From Bog-756 sp963777665 (GTDB taxonomy: Bacteria; Actinomycetota; Acidimicrobiia; Acidimicrobiales; RAAP-2), in the NCBI GenBank assembly GCA_963777665.1, contig CAVZRJ010000006.1, forward strand, positions 1 through 64,000: a stretch of 64,000 nucleotides of DNA, written 5' to 3'. A program made the position numbers and the translations under genes. The notes below the pieces were generated by a model that was not told the origin of the DNA, made no database searches, and saw only the letters and a program-made list of their open reading frames with translations. Below are positions 17,929 through 28,572 of this stretch, piece after piece; position 1 is the stretch's first letter; each line of letters begins with the position of its first letter.

Positions 17929-18663
17929 TCAGTCGGCGGTCGGCTCGCCGACGTCGGATAGTGGGTGGTCTGGTTCGGCGGCCGATGCTTGATCGGCGAA
18001 CCGGTAGCCCGCGCCACGCACGGTGACGAGTAGCGGCTCGAGGTCCGACCTGTTGAGCTTGCGGCGCAAATAACCCACGTAGACATCGACGACGTTGCTG
18101 TCCGTCTCGAACGTCTGATCCCAGATGGCGGACAGGATCTGGGCACGGGACAGCACCTGGTGCGGGTGCCGCATGAACAGCTCGAGCAGCGCCCACTCTC
18201 GTGGAGCGAGCTCGATGCGCTGACCGGAGCGCGACGCCACCTTGGTCAACAGGTCCAACCGAAGGTCGCCCACGACGATCTCCGAAGAACGCTTCTGTTC
18301 GGCCGTACGCAGAGTGGCTCGTACGCGGGCCAGAAGCTCGTCGAAGGAGAAGGGCTTGGTCACGTAGTCGCTTGCCCCCGCGTTGAGCGCGTGGACCTTA
18401 TGCTCCACCTCGTCGCGGGCCGTCAGGATGATGACCGGGGTGAAAATGCCGCGTCCCCGCATCCATGTCAGCACATCCCCACCCTCGCCACCGGGCAGCC
18501 CCAGGTCGAGCAGCACGAGGTCTGCTGGCGCATCGGCGGCCCCGAGGGCGAAGTGAGCCTCGTCCGGCGTGCCGGCCACCGTGACGGCGTAGCCCTCGGC
18601 CACCAGGCCCTTCTCCAGGAACGAAGTGATCCCCCTGTCGTCCTCCACAATCAGGACGTGCAT
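17929..18663 (-). CDS. OmpR-family response regulator, no adjacent kinase
   Basis: 244 aa from the ATG at 18663. Receiver: VEDD pocket, D in LVLLDLGLPGG, T in ILTARDE and K in VTKPFSFDE; DNA-binding winged helix LAPREWALLELFMRHPHQVL to VRGAGYRFAD. A short acidic tail follows. It lies tail-to-tail with the other regulator (156 bases apart) and is related to it, but has no kinase beside it, so it either shares the neighbouring kinase or is an orphan. Confidence 0.93.
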   Translation of the reverse strand: MHVLIVEDDRGITSFLEKGLVAEGYAVTVAGTPDEAHFALGAADAPADLVLLDLGLPGGEGGDVLTWMRGRGIFTPVIILTARDEVEHKVHALNAGASDYVTKPFSFDELLARVRATLRTAEQKRSSEIVVGDLRLDLLTKVASRSGQRIELAPREWALLELFMRHPHQVLSRAQILSAIWDQTFETDSNVVDVYVGYLRRKLNRSDLEPLLVTVRGAGYRFADQASAAEPDHPLSDVGEPTAD

Positions 18664-19473
18664 CACACCCCCACTGGCGATCGACCGGTACCCAGTATCA
18701 CCCGCGACCCCGGCGACGTGATGGCGGCCCGGCATCCTGTGGGTGCCGAATACGCCATCCATGGCCATGACCAAGGAGTCTTCAGCATTAGTTGCATCAA
18801 CAACAATCTGGAAAATCGAGACCATTAGCGGGGGAAGCGGACGACTAGCCGCTGCCGAACTCCCTGGCCTCCGGGGTTCTGTCGGCACTCCACTCTGGGG
18901 TACCGACAGACGACGTCTCGGCCCCTCCTCAGCGCACCGGTCTTGAACTGGGCAATTGAAACAGCCAGCGACCGGACCAGACCCTGGGCGACAACACGGA
19001 ACGCCCATTCAATCCCAAGGTGGCGAGATCCGAGACCCGCACGGCCCACCGGTTCATCGAAGATGCGTCTCCACCAGTAAGCGACGACGTCAGCCTGGCG
19101 TCCCCTTGTCCCTGTGCGCGTCACCCCCGGTCGGACGTGACGTCACCCTGCACCGGGCACGGCGTCGTCGGCCCGCAAAAAGGCTTACGCGGAACGATGG
19201 TCTAGGCGGACTTGGGGCCGGGGCGCTACGAGCTTGTCTGTGACGAGCCATGGCATTACGCCGCCGGGATGTTCGATGTACAGATGGTTCAGTAGCAGTT
19301 CAGGAGTGGTTGCTGCGATCGGGATACTGGCCCACCCGTACCTTACTGGGCAGGACTTCTTGGGCCCTTCTCGGCAAATCACGCCATGACGGCATTGTTG
19401 CTCCACAGGACCAGTTGCTAGAGCACGCGTGGGTCACCGGAAGCTTTGGGAGAGTCTCCGTGTTGCACATGGC
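18664..19473. other. Non-coding stretch of about 800 bases
   Basis: Between the response regulator and the luciferase-like gene. Possible short frames have atypical composition, and no RNA gene or repeat was recognised. It contains the upstream regions of both flanking genes. Confidence 0.5.
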
Positions 19474-20538
19474 GTGGTTCCTCTTTCCGTCCTTGACCTC
19501 GCCACCGTGGCAACGGGATCAACCCCGGCCCAAGCCCTGCGGGAGACGGTGGAGCTCTCTGCGGAGGTGGAGCGACTCGGCTACCACCGATTGTGGGTGG
19601 CCGAGCATCACGGGATGCCTGCCGTGGCCAGCTCGGCGCCCGCCGTCCTGATTGCACACCTGGCGAATGCCACCACCACGCTCCGTGTCGGCGCGGGCGG
19701 CGTGATGCTGCCCAACCACGCCCCACTCGTGGTGGCAGAACAGTTCGGGACCCTGGAGGCGCTGCACCCGGGGAGGATCGACCTCGGACTAGGACGTGCT
19801 CCCGGGACCGACCCGGTGACGGTCCGGGCGCTTCGGCGCACACCGGAGATGCATGCGGACACGTTTCCTGATGACGTCGTGGAGCTGATCAACTACCTCC
19901 TGCCCGGTGAGGGTCCGCCAAGCCACCCGTCGTCGAATCCCGGCCGGGGCTACCTCCCCGAGGTGTGGCTCCTCGGCTCGTCCCTGTTCAGCGCGCAACT
20001 TGCGGGGCTCCTCGGACTTCCGTTCTCGTTCGCCTACCACTTTGCGCCCAACCTGCTCGATGCCGCCCTGACCGCCTACCGGTCCAACTTCCGCCCCTCG
20101 GTGCTGCACGACGAGCCCAGAGTCATGGTGGCCGTGTCCGTGCTCTGCGCGCCGAGCGAGACCGAGGCCCTTTGGCTCTCGGGCTCGACGGCACTCAGCA
20201 TCCTGCAGTTGCGATCGGGCCGCTTGGGTCCGCTGCCCTCCCCGGAGGAGGCGGCGGAATACCCGTTCACTGCCGCCGAGAAGTCGATCATCGAACGGGC
20301 CATGTCGACGCATCTGATCGGTGATCCGGACACGGTCACCGAGGGCCTCCGGCACCTGCAGGGCCGGACCGGGGCGGACGAGATCATGCTCTCGACCAGG
20401 TCCCACTCCTACGAGGCTCGGGTGCGGTCCCTGTCTCTGATCGCCCAGAGCTGGGGGACGGTCACGTCCGCGTCGGGCGGCCGCGACGGCCGTCGGGGGG
20501 CTGCCCCCGGAGCGGCATCCCAACCGGCCCCGCACTGA
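19474..20538 (+). CDS. LLM-class flavin-dependent oxidoreductase (MupA/YhbW-like)
   Basis: 354 aa from a GTG at 19474; a GTG at 19429 is also in frame, but homologues start at PLSVLDL. TIM-barrel luciferase-like monooxygenase family: LSVLDLATVATGSTPAQAL, RLWVAEHHGMPAVASSAP, GGVMLPNHAPLVVAEQFG and HPGRIDLGLGRAPGTD are hallmarks of the alkanal-monooxygenase-like subgroup using FMN or F420. The substrate is unknown. The last 30 residues are low-complexity and may not be structured. It stands alone. Confidence 0.92.
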   Translation: MVPLSVLDLATVATGSTPAQALRETVELSAEVERLGYHRLWVAEHHGMPAVASSAPAVLIAHLANATTTLRVGAGGVMLPNHAPLVVAEQFGTLEALHPGRIDLGLGRAPGTDPVTVRALRRTPEMHADTFPDDVVELINYLLPGEGPPSHPSSNPGRGYLPEVWLLGSSLFSAQLAGLLGLPFSFAYHFAPNLLDAALTAYRSNFRPSVLHDEPRVMVAVSVLCAPSETEALWLSGSTALSILQLRSGRLGPLPSPEEAAEYPFTAAEKSIIERAMSTHLIGDPDTVTEGLRHLQGRTGADEIMLSTRSHSYEARVRSLSLIAQSWGTVTSASGGRDGRRGAAPGAASQPAPH

Positions 20539-21744
20539 ACGCCGGAGCCGCGCGCTCCAGCTGCACAGGGCCCGAGGCGAAGTCGGGGACGCCCGTGGAA
20601 ACTCGCACGTGGTCTGCCCCGGCCTTGAGGTGTTCCCCACCTTCGCCGCTATCGCCTCAGATCCCTGAGCCGTGGGCCATCCTCCCCCACCATCCCTTCC
20701 ATACCGAGGTTGCTCAGCAATCAGTTACACCAGGGTTCCTGCGCCTGGCACGAATCACGGCTTGGAGGCGTGAGGCCGCAGCTCAGGGCACCGATTGCCA
20801 GTTCTGTTCCAGTTTGATTGGGGCAGTCACCTGCGGATGTGGTGGCGTGGCCGAGGTGCTCGGCTGCAAGCAGCCGTCAGCTGAACCCGAGATGTTGCAG
20901 CGGCGTAATTGCTGGTAGGGGAAGGTTGGGCCGGCCTGGGGTCCGTTCATCCGGGCATCCGTCCCGATCGAACCGAGGTCGAGCGCAACGAATTGGCGTG
21001 CGGCCTCACCCGTCGAACAGGTGCGGGCCAGGGCCAGTACCGCCCGGTACCGGAGGGCTGGATCGCCCGGATGCTCGTCGAGGCCGCGGAATGCCAGGCC
21101 GATCCGGCCAGCAGCTCGCCGCGACACTCGGCATCGAGGACCTGGGTCAGCCATGCCCCGCACTCTGCGCCGCCGCGCCGGCTCCAGAACCGTCGGCGGG
21201 GTTCGCCATAGGCGGTAACCCCAGATGTTCCGGACCGGGAGACCCTGCAAGGCCGACCAGCAGGGCGACGTACCCGACAATGTGGCCAGGTTCGGCGACG
21301 AGGCGCTTCCCAAGACTCGAACTGCTCCTTCCTCCGACCCGAGCGGGTCCGGCTCTTCCCCGGCGAGGCACTCTCCGACCGATTCGCCACCCGCGAACGG
21401 CACTCGGTCGTGCCGCCGGTGGTCGCCGTGGTCATGGCGCCGCAGTGCATGTCCGACAAGCCCGATCGCATCATCCAAGCCCCGCCTGGTGCGGCCCGGA
21501 ATTTCGACCTGGTCGGCCGCGAGCGGACCCTCGACTCCACTCCCCACCACGACGCGTTGTCGGCAATCGGTACCGCCTTCCTCATCCGCTCGGGCATCCA
21601 GGGCTGATGAACACGACCGACTGAGTCAGGCCCGCGAGATGGCGATGGCGCCCATTTCCCCAGGGTGGGCAGCGAACCACCCGGCGTGATTCAACAATCC
21701 GCGATCATGAGGGACGGACGGCGAGCGACAAGGGTGGGCTCAAC
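20539..21744. other. Gene-poor stretch of about 1.2 kb
   Basis: No convincing gene. Open frames here are long because of GC content but lack any family motif and disagree in codon character. The first part (20665-20795) is one copy of a 131-bp dispersed repeat also present at 28437-28567. The final 60 bases form the leader of the TIR gene. Confidence 0.5.
20665..20795. repeat. Dispersed 131-bp repeat, copy A
   Basis: Collinear, without gaps, with 28437-28567. Shared blocks include CGTGGGCCATCCTCC, CGAGGTTGCTCAGCA and CAGCTCAGGGCACCGAT; intervening bases differ. A shorter part (GGTTGCTCAGCAATCA) recurs at 25242 beside a transposase remnant. It is probably a relic of a repeated mobile element. 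Confidence 0.6.
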
Positions 21745-24562
21745 ATGACGGACATCTTCCTCTCCTACTCGCGGCAGAACAGCGACTTCGTAACACGCCT
21801 GAACGATGCGCTTGCCGCACACGGCAAAGACGTGTGGCTGGACCTCCACACCATTGCCGACGGCGAAGTCTTCCCCGACGCCATCCGACGGGCCATCGAA
21901 GAGTCGGAGGCATTTGTCTTCGTCATCAGCCCGGCATCCCTGGCGTCGGCCTACTGCGGGCACGAGGTGGACCACGCCGCTGCTCTCGGCAAGCGCATCG
22001 TCCCGGTGCTCCACGAGGTCGTTCCCGACGACGAGATCCCAGCCGCCATCGCCGAGCGCAACTGGGTCCCGTTCCTCGACGACGGCGAGTTCGAGCGCTC
22101 CGTCGATCGGGTCGTGGTGGCCGTCGACACCGATCTCGAGTACCGCAGGGAGCACACCCGATGGTTGGTCAAGGCGGCCGAGTGGGACCGGGAGGGACGT
22201 GACCGCAGTTTCCTGCTCAGGGGCAGTGAGCTCACGGCCGCGGAGAGCTGGCTGGCCGCGGCCCAGACCGATGCCGACCCGCCACCGACCGAATTGCAGC
22301 GCTCCTACCTGCTGGCCAGTCGGCAGTCGAACCTGCGTCGCCAGCGAAGGTTTGCCGTGGCCGGGCTGTCGGTTGGCGCGGTGGCCATCGCCCTGCTGGT
22401 CTTCGCCCTCATCTCCCGGAGCCAGGCCGTCACCGCCGAGGCCACGGCCAGCTCCCGGGCGCTGGCCGCTGAGAGCCAGAACCTGCTCACGACAGACCCC
22501 GAGACATCCGTCCTGGTGGCCAGCAAGGCTCTCGAGGTATCGCCTACGCCCGACGCCCTCTATGCCGTGCGCCAAGCCCTCGACCACTCGACCGTCGAGC
22601 GCGCGCTGCCGCCGGCCAAGGCGGCCACGAATTGTGAGCCGGTGGCCCTGTTCGACGGGCATGAGCCGCTGGTCCTCCGCGTAGCGGTAGGCGGCCAGCT
22701 GACCGCCTACCGGGAATCGACCGGCACGGTGGCCTGGCACGAGACCCTGGCCCGGGCGAATTCGTGTGTGCTCGCCCTCGACCCGGCCCGCGACCTGGCC
22801 GCCGTCGCCGTGGCGAGCGATGTCGATCTGGTCGACCCGTCGACCGGCACGGTAAGCGGGCAGCTGAACCCGGCTGCTCTCTCCGGTCCATCGGCTGCCG
22901 GCAGCCCGGCCGTCATGGCCTTCAGCCAGGACGGGTCCCGGCTGGCGGTCCTGACCAACTCCGGCCAGATCGAGCTGTGGAACGTGGGCACTGGGACCGG
23001 TCGGGTGCTGAGCACCACGATCCCCAACCTCTATGGCATGGCCTTCGTGGCCGATGGCTCGGAGATGGTGCTCGGGACCCAAACGGGGACGTTCCTCGTG
23101 GTGGACATCTCCACAGGCCAGGTGGTGCGCACCGTGACCGTGGGAGTTCCCGGCGACGGCATCGAGGTGGCAGCTGATCCGGCCGGGAGCACGCTGGCCG
23201 TCGCCGACAGCACGGTCTCGAACGCCCGGACCACCGTGGTGACGTTGTGGAACACAGCCACATGGACGCAGGAGTCCACCCTGGCCCACTTCGGCGTGAT
23301 CGGCATCGACACCTTGGCCTTCAGCCAGACCGGAGACCGGTTGGCCATCGGAGAGGCGGACGGGGCGGCGAGCGTGTGGTCCGTGTCGCACGAGGATGAG
23401 CTGGCTCCGCTCCTCGGTCTGACCTCCGACCTCGAGCGCGGTGTCCTTCAGCCCCGACGGCACGAGTGTCCTGGTGTCCGCCTGGGACGGTTCAGCTCGC
23501 ATCTACCGGGCGACCGGCCCGGGCTTGGGAACCGTCGGGCTGAACACCGGAGCGCTCACCCCGGCATCGCTCGCCTGGGGCGCCCACACGTTCTGGTCGG
23601 TCCTCATGTCCAACACGGGAACCTGCGTTCCTTCGTGTCAGTGGACGACGTGGTCGTGGCCGGGAGGTACGCCGATCGAGCAGCACGAGCTCAGCACCGA
23701 CCCCAACGCCATCGTCGCCACCTCGGGTGCGGCCGTCGCCGTAGCGGCACCCATCGGCTCGGGTCCCACGTGGACGGTCACCGTGTCGGAGGGTGCCGGC
23801 CTGCACCCCGTCCGCACGCTCGCCGACGTGCCCATCGGCCCGGTGGGGACCGTCACCCCCGCCTTCATGGGCTTGAGCGACAACGGGCGCTACCTCGAGT
23901 TGGCCTTGGCCGGGGCGACCACCAAAGGTGCGCTGCTACGCACCTACGACGTGCCCACCGGCCGAGCCACGGCCAACCGGCTCTTCGCCACCCCGACCAC
24001 GGCGGTGTGCGGCGTCAACAATGCAACAACCAACACGAAGGGCACCGTCGACGTGCTGCTCGACTTCTGCGGCCACATCTGGACGATCGGCGTGAGTGAC
24101 CATTCGCCACCGCTCCTACTCAACTCCGGCGGCCGGGCCTCGGCGCTGGCCCTCAACACCACGGGAACCCAGCTGGCCGTCTCCTCCTGGGACGGCATCG
24201 CCAACGTCTTCGACCCACGCTCAGGGCGACGGCTCTTCCAGCTGATCGGCAGCGCCGGGCTGACCGACATCGCCTACAGTCCGGATGACCGCTACATCGT
24301 GACCACCTCCATCAGCGGCGACGTCCAGACGTGGAGCGCCAACGACGGACGGCTCCTCAGGAGCCAGACCGACCCGAGTGGCACATCGCTCATCGCCTTC
24401 GCATCACCGGGGCGGATCTCGACCATCGACAACGACGGTGACCTCCGGGTCTGGGGTGTGTGCGGCGACTGCCAGAGCGCCGGCCCGCTACTGGGGATGG
24501 CCCGCCAGGCCGAGGTGACACCGTTGACCGCGGCAGAGAGCCAGCAGTCGTCACAAGGCTGA
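21745..24562 (+). CDS. TIR-domain protein with transmembrane helix and WD40-like propeller, one frameshift
   Basis: About 938 codons. Residues 1-130 are a TIR domain: DIFLSYSRQNSDFV, DVWLDLHTIADGE, and SPASLASAYCGHEVDHA, which keeps the C-x-x-E position used by TIR NAD-cleaving enzymes. A basic/helical linker follows, then one transmembrane helix (about 210-232, VAGLSVGAVAIALLVFALI). The remaining 650 residues are WD40-like or quinoprotein-like repeats (MAFSQDGSRLAVLTNSGQIELWN, VSFSPDGTSVLVSAWDG, IAYSPDDRYIVTTSISGDVQTW). A +1 shift near 23437 separates two segments of the propeller. A cytoplasmic TIR tethered to a sensor propeller suggests immunity or stress signalling; no NTPase is present. 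No partner gene is adjacent. Confidence 0.87.
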
Positions 24563-24666
24563 AGTCCCGGGGCCGCCGGTCAGGCGCGCCTGACTAGTGC
24601 CGTGACCGCCAACATTGATGGGGGCGCGTCCACCTCCTGAGGGACCCAGTCGCCCACAAATTTGGT

Positions 24667-25216
24667 ATGGCCGAACGTGCGCATGTCCGTGAGATCACCA
24701 GCGACGAGGGCACCAAGCTCCTCGGGATCGTGCGGCGATGATCGGCTCTATCGTCCGATGGCGAAGAGCCCAAATCATCCTGTGGTCCGCCCAGGCCATG
24801 GACGTCGCCATCGCCAAGATCGCTTTCACCTCCGAGGACCGGGTGCGTGAGGTCATCCACAACTTCAACGCTGATGGCTATCGCCCTGTCCCGACCGCAG
24901 GACCACAACCTGCCGTTCTCGACCTGGAGCCTGTCCAAGTTGGCAGAGTTCCTGGTCGCCGAGGGGGTGGTCGACGACATCAGCCATGAGGGCCTCTCGG
25001 TCCTGCTGCGAGAGGGGGGCGTGTCGTTTCACGTGATCAAGACCTGGAAGCAGTCCACCGACCCGGACTTCGAGGTGAAGAAGAACCGGATCCCCGAGCT
25101 CTACACCATCGCCGATGGAACGACCACGCCCACAAGGGGCGATCCGACCGTCGTCATCTGCACGGACGAGTTCTGGCCATGGCGAGTACGGCCCTTGCCC
25201 GTCTGTGGTCAACGAC
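24667..25216 (+). pseudogene. Decayed IS630-family transposase
   Basis: Fragments in different frames align in order with IS630 transposases: an N-terminal HVREITSDEGTKLLGIVRR, then VRWRRAQIILWSAQAMDVA and FTSEDRVREVIHNFNADGY, then ALSRPQDHNLPFSTWSLSKL with VDDISHEGLSVLLREGGVSF, ending near DPTVVICTDEFWPWR, where the first catalytic aspartate would lie. The linker between the second and third parts is deleted, and everything after the first aspartate is missing. It is a different lineage from the three intact IS630 copies at 28.6-32.1 kb. Confidence 0.8.
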
Positions 25217-25408
25217 CTGGAACGAAGCACTGGCGACACCCGGTTGCTCAGCAATCAATTGCACTATGGTCGTGGGAACCTGATTGAACTGACCATCAGC
25301 GCACGTTCTCCCAGTTCAGCGCCCTGCCCAGTGGATCCCGGCATCCCGATCCCAACATGGGCCCGGTCGATGAGATCCGTCGGTTTTCGAGTTCGTGCGA
25401 GTGACTAG

Positions 25409-25699
25409 CTAGGACGTCGACTTGACCACCCGCAGCCACCGGACGAGGGGGCAAAACCTGGGCCAATCGTCGTCTCGGCTTGTCGCGTGCAAGGCGATCA
25501 TCAGGTCTGCCGTGGCCCTGCCTGTCCTCCCGTCGAACTCATGGTCAGGCCGGGCACAGTTGACAATGATGGTCATGCCTGCGATCGCATACTCGGCGAG
25601 TCCTGCAATCCCGTCGAACGCGCTGTCGAACAACTCACCGATGGCGGTAACCGGACAGGGGTGATCGACCAACCTTTCGCGGGCATTTCCAACGGCCAC
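25409..25699 (-). CDS. Small hypothetical protein
   Basis: 96 aa of unknown function. The frame has a protein-like composition (GELFDSAFDGIAGLAEYAI, then GMTIIVNCARPDHEF) with few arginine/serine runs, unlike the opposite frames. No domain was recognised, no neighbour is co-oriented, and no clear ribosome site was seen. It may be a remnant carried with the nearby insertion elements. Confidence 0.35.
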   Translation of the reverse strand: MAVGNARERLVDHPCPVTAIGELFDSAFDGIAGLAEYAIAGMTIIVNCARPDHEFDGRTGRATADLMIALHATSRDDDWPRFCPLVRWLRVVKSTS

Positions 25700-25819
25700 C
25701 GCGACCCTGTCGCCCGCCGCAGTCGTCGCCTGGGCTCGATTTGAACAGCACGCCCGTCACCTGATGCGCTGCGGCAACACGTTAGGTAGCATCCGCGGAA
25801 GCTTCGAAAGGGGTAAGAA

Positions 25820-27976
25820 ATGATGGCGGCCTATGTTTGGCACGTCGGAGTCCGTCGGCGGAGACTCCTCTCTCGGGGAGTGATCGTGGCTGCAGCTCCG
25901 GTGCTCCTTGCGGGCACCCTTTCGGTGATCGGCTTCACCACCGCTGCTGCCTCTGCATCCGGCCCGGCAGCGTCGTGCGCGAACGGAACCTGCACGGTTG
26001 AGTTCCACTACAACGGTGCTTCCTAGGACTGGACAGTACCTCCCGGCGTGAGCGACGCGACCATGAACCTCTACGGTGCGCAAGGCGGCTCCGGCGGCGC
26101 GAACTCGCCGGGCGGCCTCGGTGCTGAGGTCAGTGGGACCCTTTCGGCGACGGCCGGGCAGACTCTTCAGATCAACGTCGGTGGTGCGGGCGGGACCACC
26201 GGTGGGTTCAACGGCGGGGGTACGGGCGGTGGCTACTCGGCCGGTGGTGGCGGCGGGGGTACGGACGTGCGCGGGGGAGTCTTCGGGCTTGCGGACCGGC
26301 TGCTCGCGGCCGGGGGCGGTGGTGGTGGCGGTGGCACATTCGCCAGTTACCTCGAAGGCGGCTCCGGCGGCAACGCGGGTGCCGCGGGTGTCACAGGAGC
26401 CCCTGGCGCGGCCACCAACAACGTCTACCTGTTCTGGTTCGCTTCACAGGCCGCCTTCACTGCCGGGGCATCGCCGATCCAGACCGACAGCGTCGGTGCC
26501 GAATCGACTCACCCGTTCGCCGGCGGCGGTGGCGCCGGGGGGGATGCGTCAGGGGGGAACCCCGGCGCTTCCGGTGAGGGACTCGCTTCAACCACGGGCT
26601 CGGGATCTGGCTTGGTCCTCTATGGCGTCGTCGAGGACAGCCCGACCCCGTCCGGTACCGAACTGACCTCTGCCACCTCTAGTTGCCTGGGGGACGTCGT
26701 GTCGATTGGCATCTCAGGGGCCGTCGGCGGCACCGGCGCCGGAGGTTCGGGCAACTATGCCGCCGGCGGCGGCGGCGGCTACTTCGGCGGCGGGGGCGGG
26801 GGCGGCGGCGCGCAGGTTGGCTGCGTCGCCGTGGGCGGCGGCGGGGGCGGTAGCTCCTACCTGGGCAGCGCGACGGCCACCTCAGGCCCGACGCCGAGTG
26901 TGGCACCTGACGACTCTTCGAACGGCGAGGCGATCATCACCTACGCCGATCCATTGACCGCAGGGTCGCCGGACTACACGGCCCTTCCGGGCCAGACGTT
27001 GATCGTGAACTCCCCGGTCCTGCTCTCCGGGGCAAGCGGCCCGTTGAACGACACCTTGAGCGCGTTGGCAGCGACGAACGAAGCGACCTCTGCGGGAGGT
27101 TCGGTCACGATCGGCGTGGATGGCTCGTTCAGCTACACCCCGCCGAGTTCGCTGACGAGCGGCACTGACACCTTCCCCTTCACCGTGACCGACGGGGTCG
27201 ACTCGGTGGTTGGGACGGCGTCGGTGCTCGTCGGCCCGCCGGCGGTCTCCATCGACAAGCAGATCTCGGTCGACGGAGGTGCGACCTGGCTCGACGTCGG
27301 GAACGGCAACCTTGCCCAGGATCCGAACGTACTCGTCGGCTCCACTGTCGACGAGCGGGTGATCGTCACCGACACCGGGGACCTGGGCCTCACCGGCGTC
27401 TCGGTCAGCGACGTCATCGGCTCGGTGGCCGCGCCCGGCTTCACCTTCGGCGGGGCTTCGGACGTCTCGGTTGGCGTCGGTCAAACCGTCATATCGGACA
27501 TCGCCACCTTCACCGCGTCGGCCGGTTACCAGCTCGACACTGCGACCGTCACCGGAACCGTCACCGACTCGGGTGGATCAACTGCCACGGTGTCCGCTTC
27601 CGACCAGGCCAACTACACCGGGGTCGTCGCACCATCCGTCGTGCTCTCCTTCAGCGGATCCCTCACCTACCACAACGGCGGGACCATTACTATGGGATCA
27701 CTCGACATCGAGCCGTCAAACGGAGCGATCAGGACCATCACCGGCACGATCACCATCCCAGGTGCCTCAGGTGGTTCTGCAACGATCAGGGTCGAGATCT
27801 ACCATCTCTTCGGCTTCTACCTGGGCACGATCAGGGTCGACGACCCGAGCGCTCACCTTCACACGATCGCAATCGTCTTCAGCCAGAACGTCGATCGCAC
27901 ATCAACCGGAACCGTGACTGGCACGGCGATCGGCCTGTATCGAGGCCGTCCCTTCACGTTGAACTTCACGATATGA
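25820..27976 (+). CDS. Secreted glycine-rich protein interrupted by an in-frame amber codon
   Basis: A single frame of 718 codons with one internal TAG at 26024-26026. Residues 1-50 form a signal peptide (VIVAAAPVLLAGTLSVIGFTT, AxA site near ASAS). Then comes a beta-strand FHYNGAS-stop-DWTVPPGVSDATMNLYGAQG, where related glycine-rich proteins have a Q-x-WTVP sequence. A glycine-rich region of about 250 residues with several GGGGGG runs follows, then an Ig/cadherin-like module (SFSYTPPSSLTSGTDTFPFTV), a DUF11-like module (SIDKQISVDGGATWLDV) and a C-terminal beta domain. The TAG differs by one base from CAG (Gln). It could be a real nonsense change, read-through, or an error. Probable cell-surface protein; function unknown. 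Confidence 0.78.
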
Positions 27977-28572
27977 GCTAGCCGGTGGAGGGTGGCACGT
28001 CGGGAGTCGATCATTCGACGAGTCGCTATCTGGTGACGGAAGTCGCTGGCTCGTTCAATCGCCGCTGCAATTCAGGTTCCAATCAGACCATCGTTGTGGC
28101 CTCATCCAGTACAGCGGCCCGGAACAAGCAACCTCTGTCAGAGGTAAGTGGAGGGGGTACTTTTCCCTCCGGCTCTCGCTCAGCCGTACGTCACAGTCTC
28201 GCGGCATGCGGCACCCGCAGGTCGATTGGGTGGTGCATGCGTCCAAGCTTCCAGTGGGCGAACCGCTGGGGTGCCCCCTCTCGGTCATCCGCATTTACCA
28301 CCTCTTGCGACCTGACCACCGCTCGATTGTTCTCCGGAGTCGCCGCCCACATCGCCCCCGAGTAGTAGCCCTCCGATGACATCTTGTTCCACAGCATCGC
28401 GGGGATGAGCATGATTCGGCAGATTCGCAACAGCCACTGAGGCGTGGGCCATCCTCCACCGCCATCCCCTCGATCCCGAGGTTGCTCAGCATTCGGTTAC
28501 CCCATGTCTCGTGACCGGGGTACGAGGCCGGCTTCAGACCGAAACACTCCCAGCTCAGGGCACCGATACTGC
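27977..28572. other. Gene-poor stretch before the IS630 array
   Basis: About 600 bases. A minus-strand frame at 28191-28430 (containing NKMSSEGYYSGAMWAATPE) has some protein-like composition but no recognised family, and may be a fragment. The right end (28437-28567) is copy B of the 131-bp dispersed repeat and stops next to the first IS630 end. Confidence 0.45.
28437..28567. repeat. Dispersed 131-bp repeat, copy B
   Basis: Gap-free counterpart of 20665-20795 (offset 7772). It ends five bases before the CTAG junction of the first IS630 element, so the insertion array sits at the edge of this repeat. Confidence 0.6.

Noticed and set aside
20783..21624. Overlapping 250-270-codon frames on both strands
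   Set aside because: No motif, arginine/proline-rich composition, and mutually antisense; treated as non-coding.
24594..24980. Minus-strand 128-codon frame
   Set aside because: It is antisense to the recognisable IS630 transposase remnant.
26076..26666. Arginine/proline-rich frame within the glycine-rich gene
   Set aside because: Alternative frame of GGN-rich codons; the glycine-rich frame continues from a signal peptide and leads into Ig-like modules.
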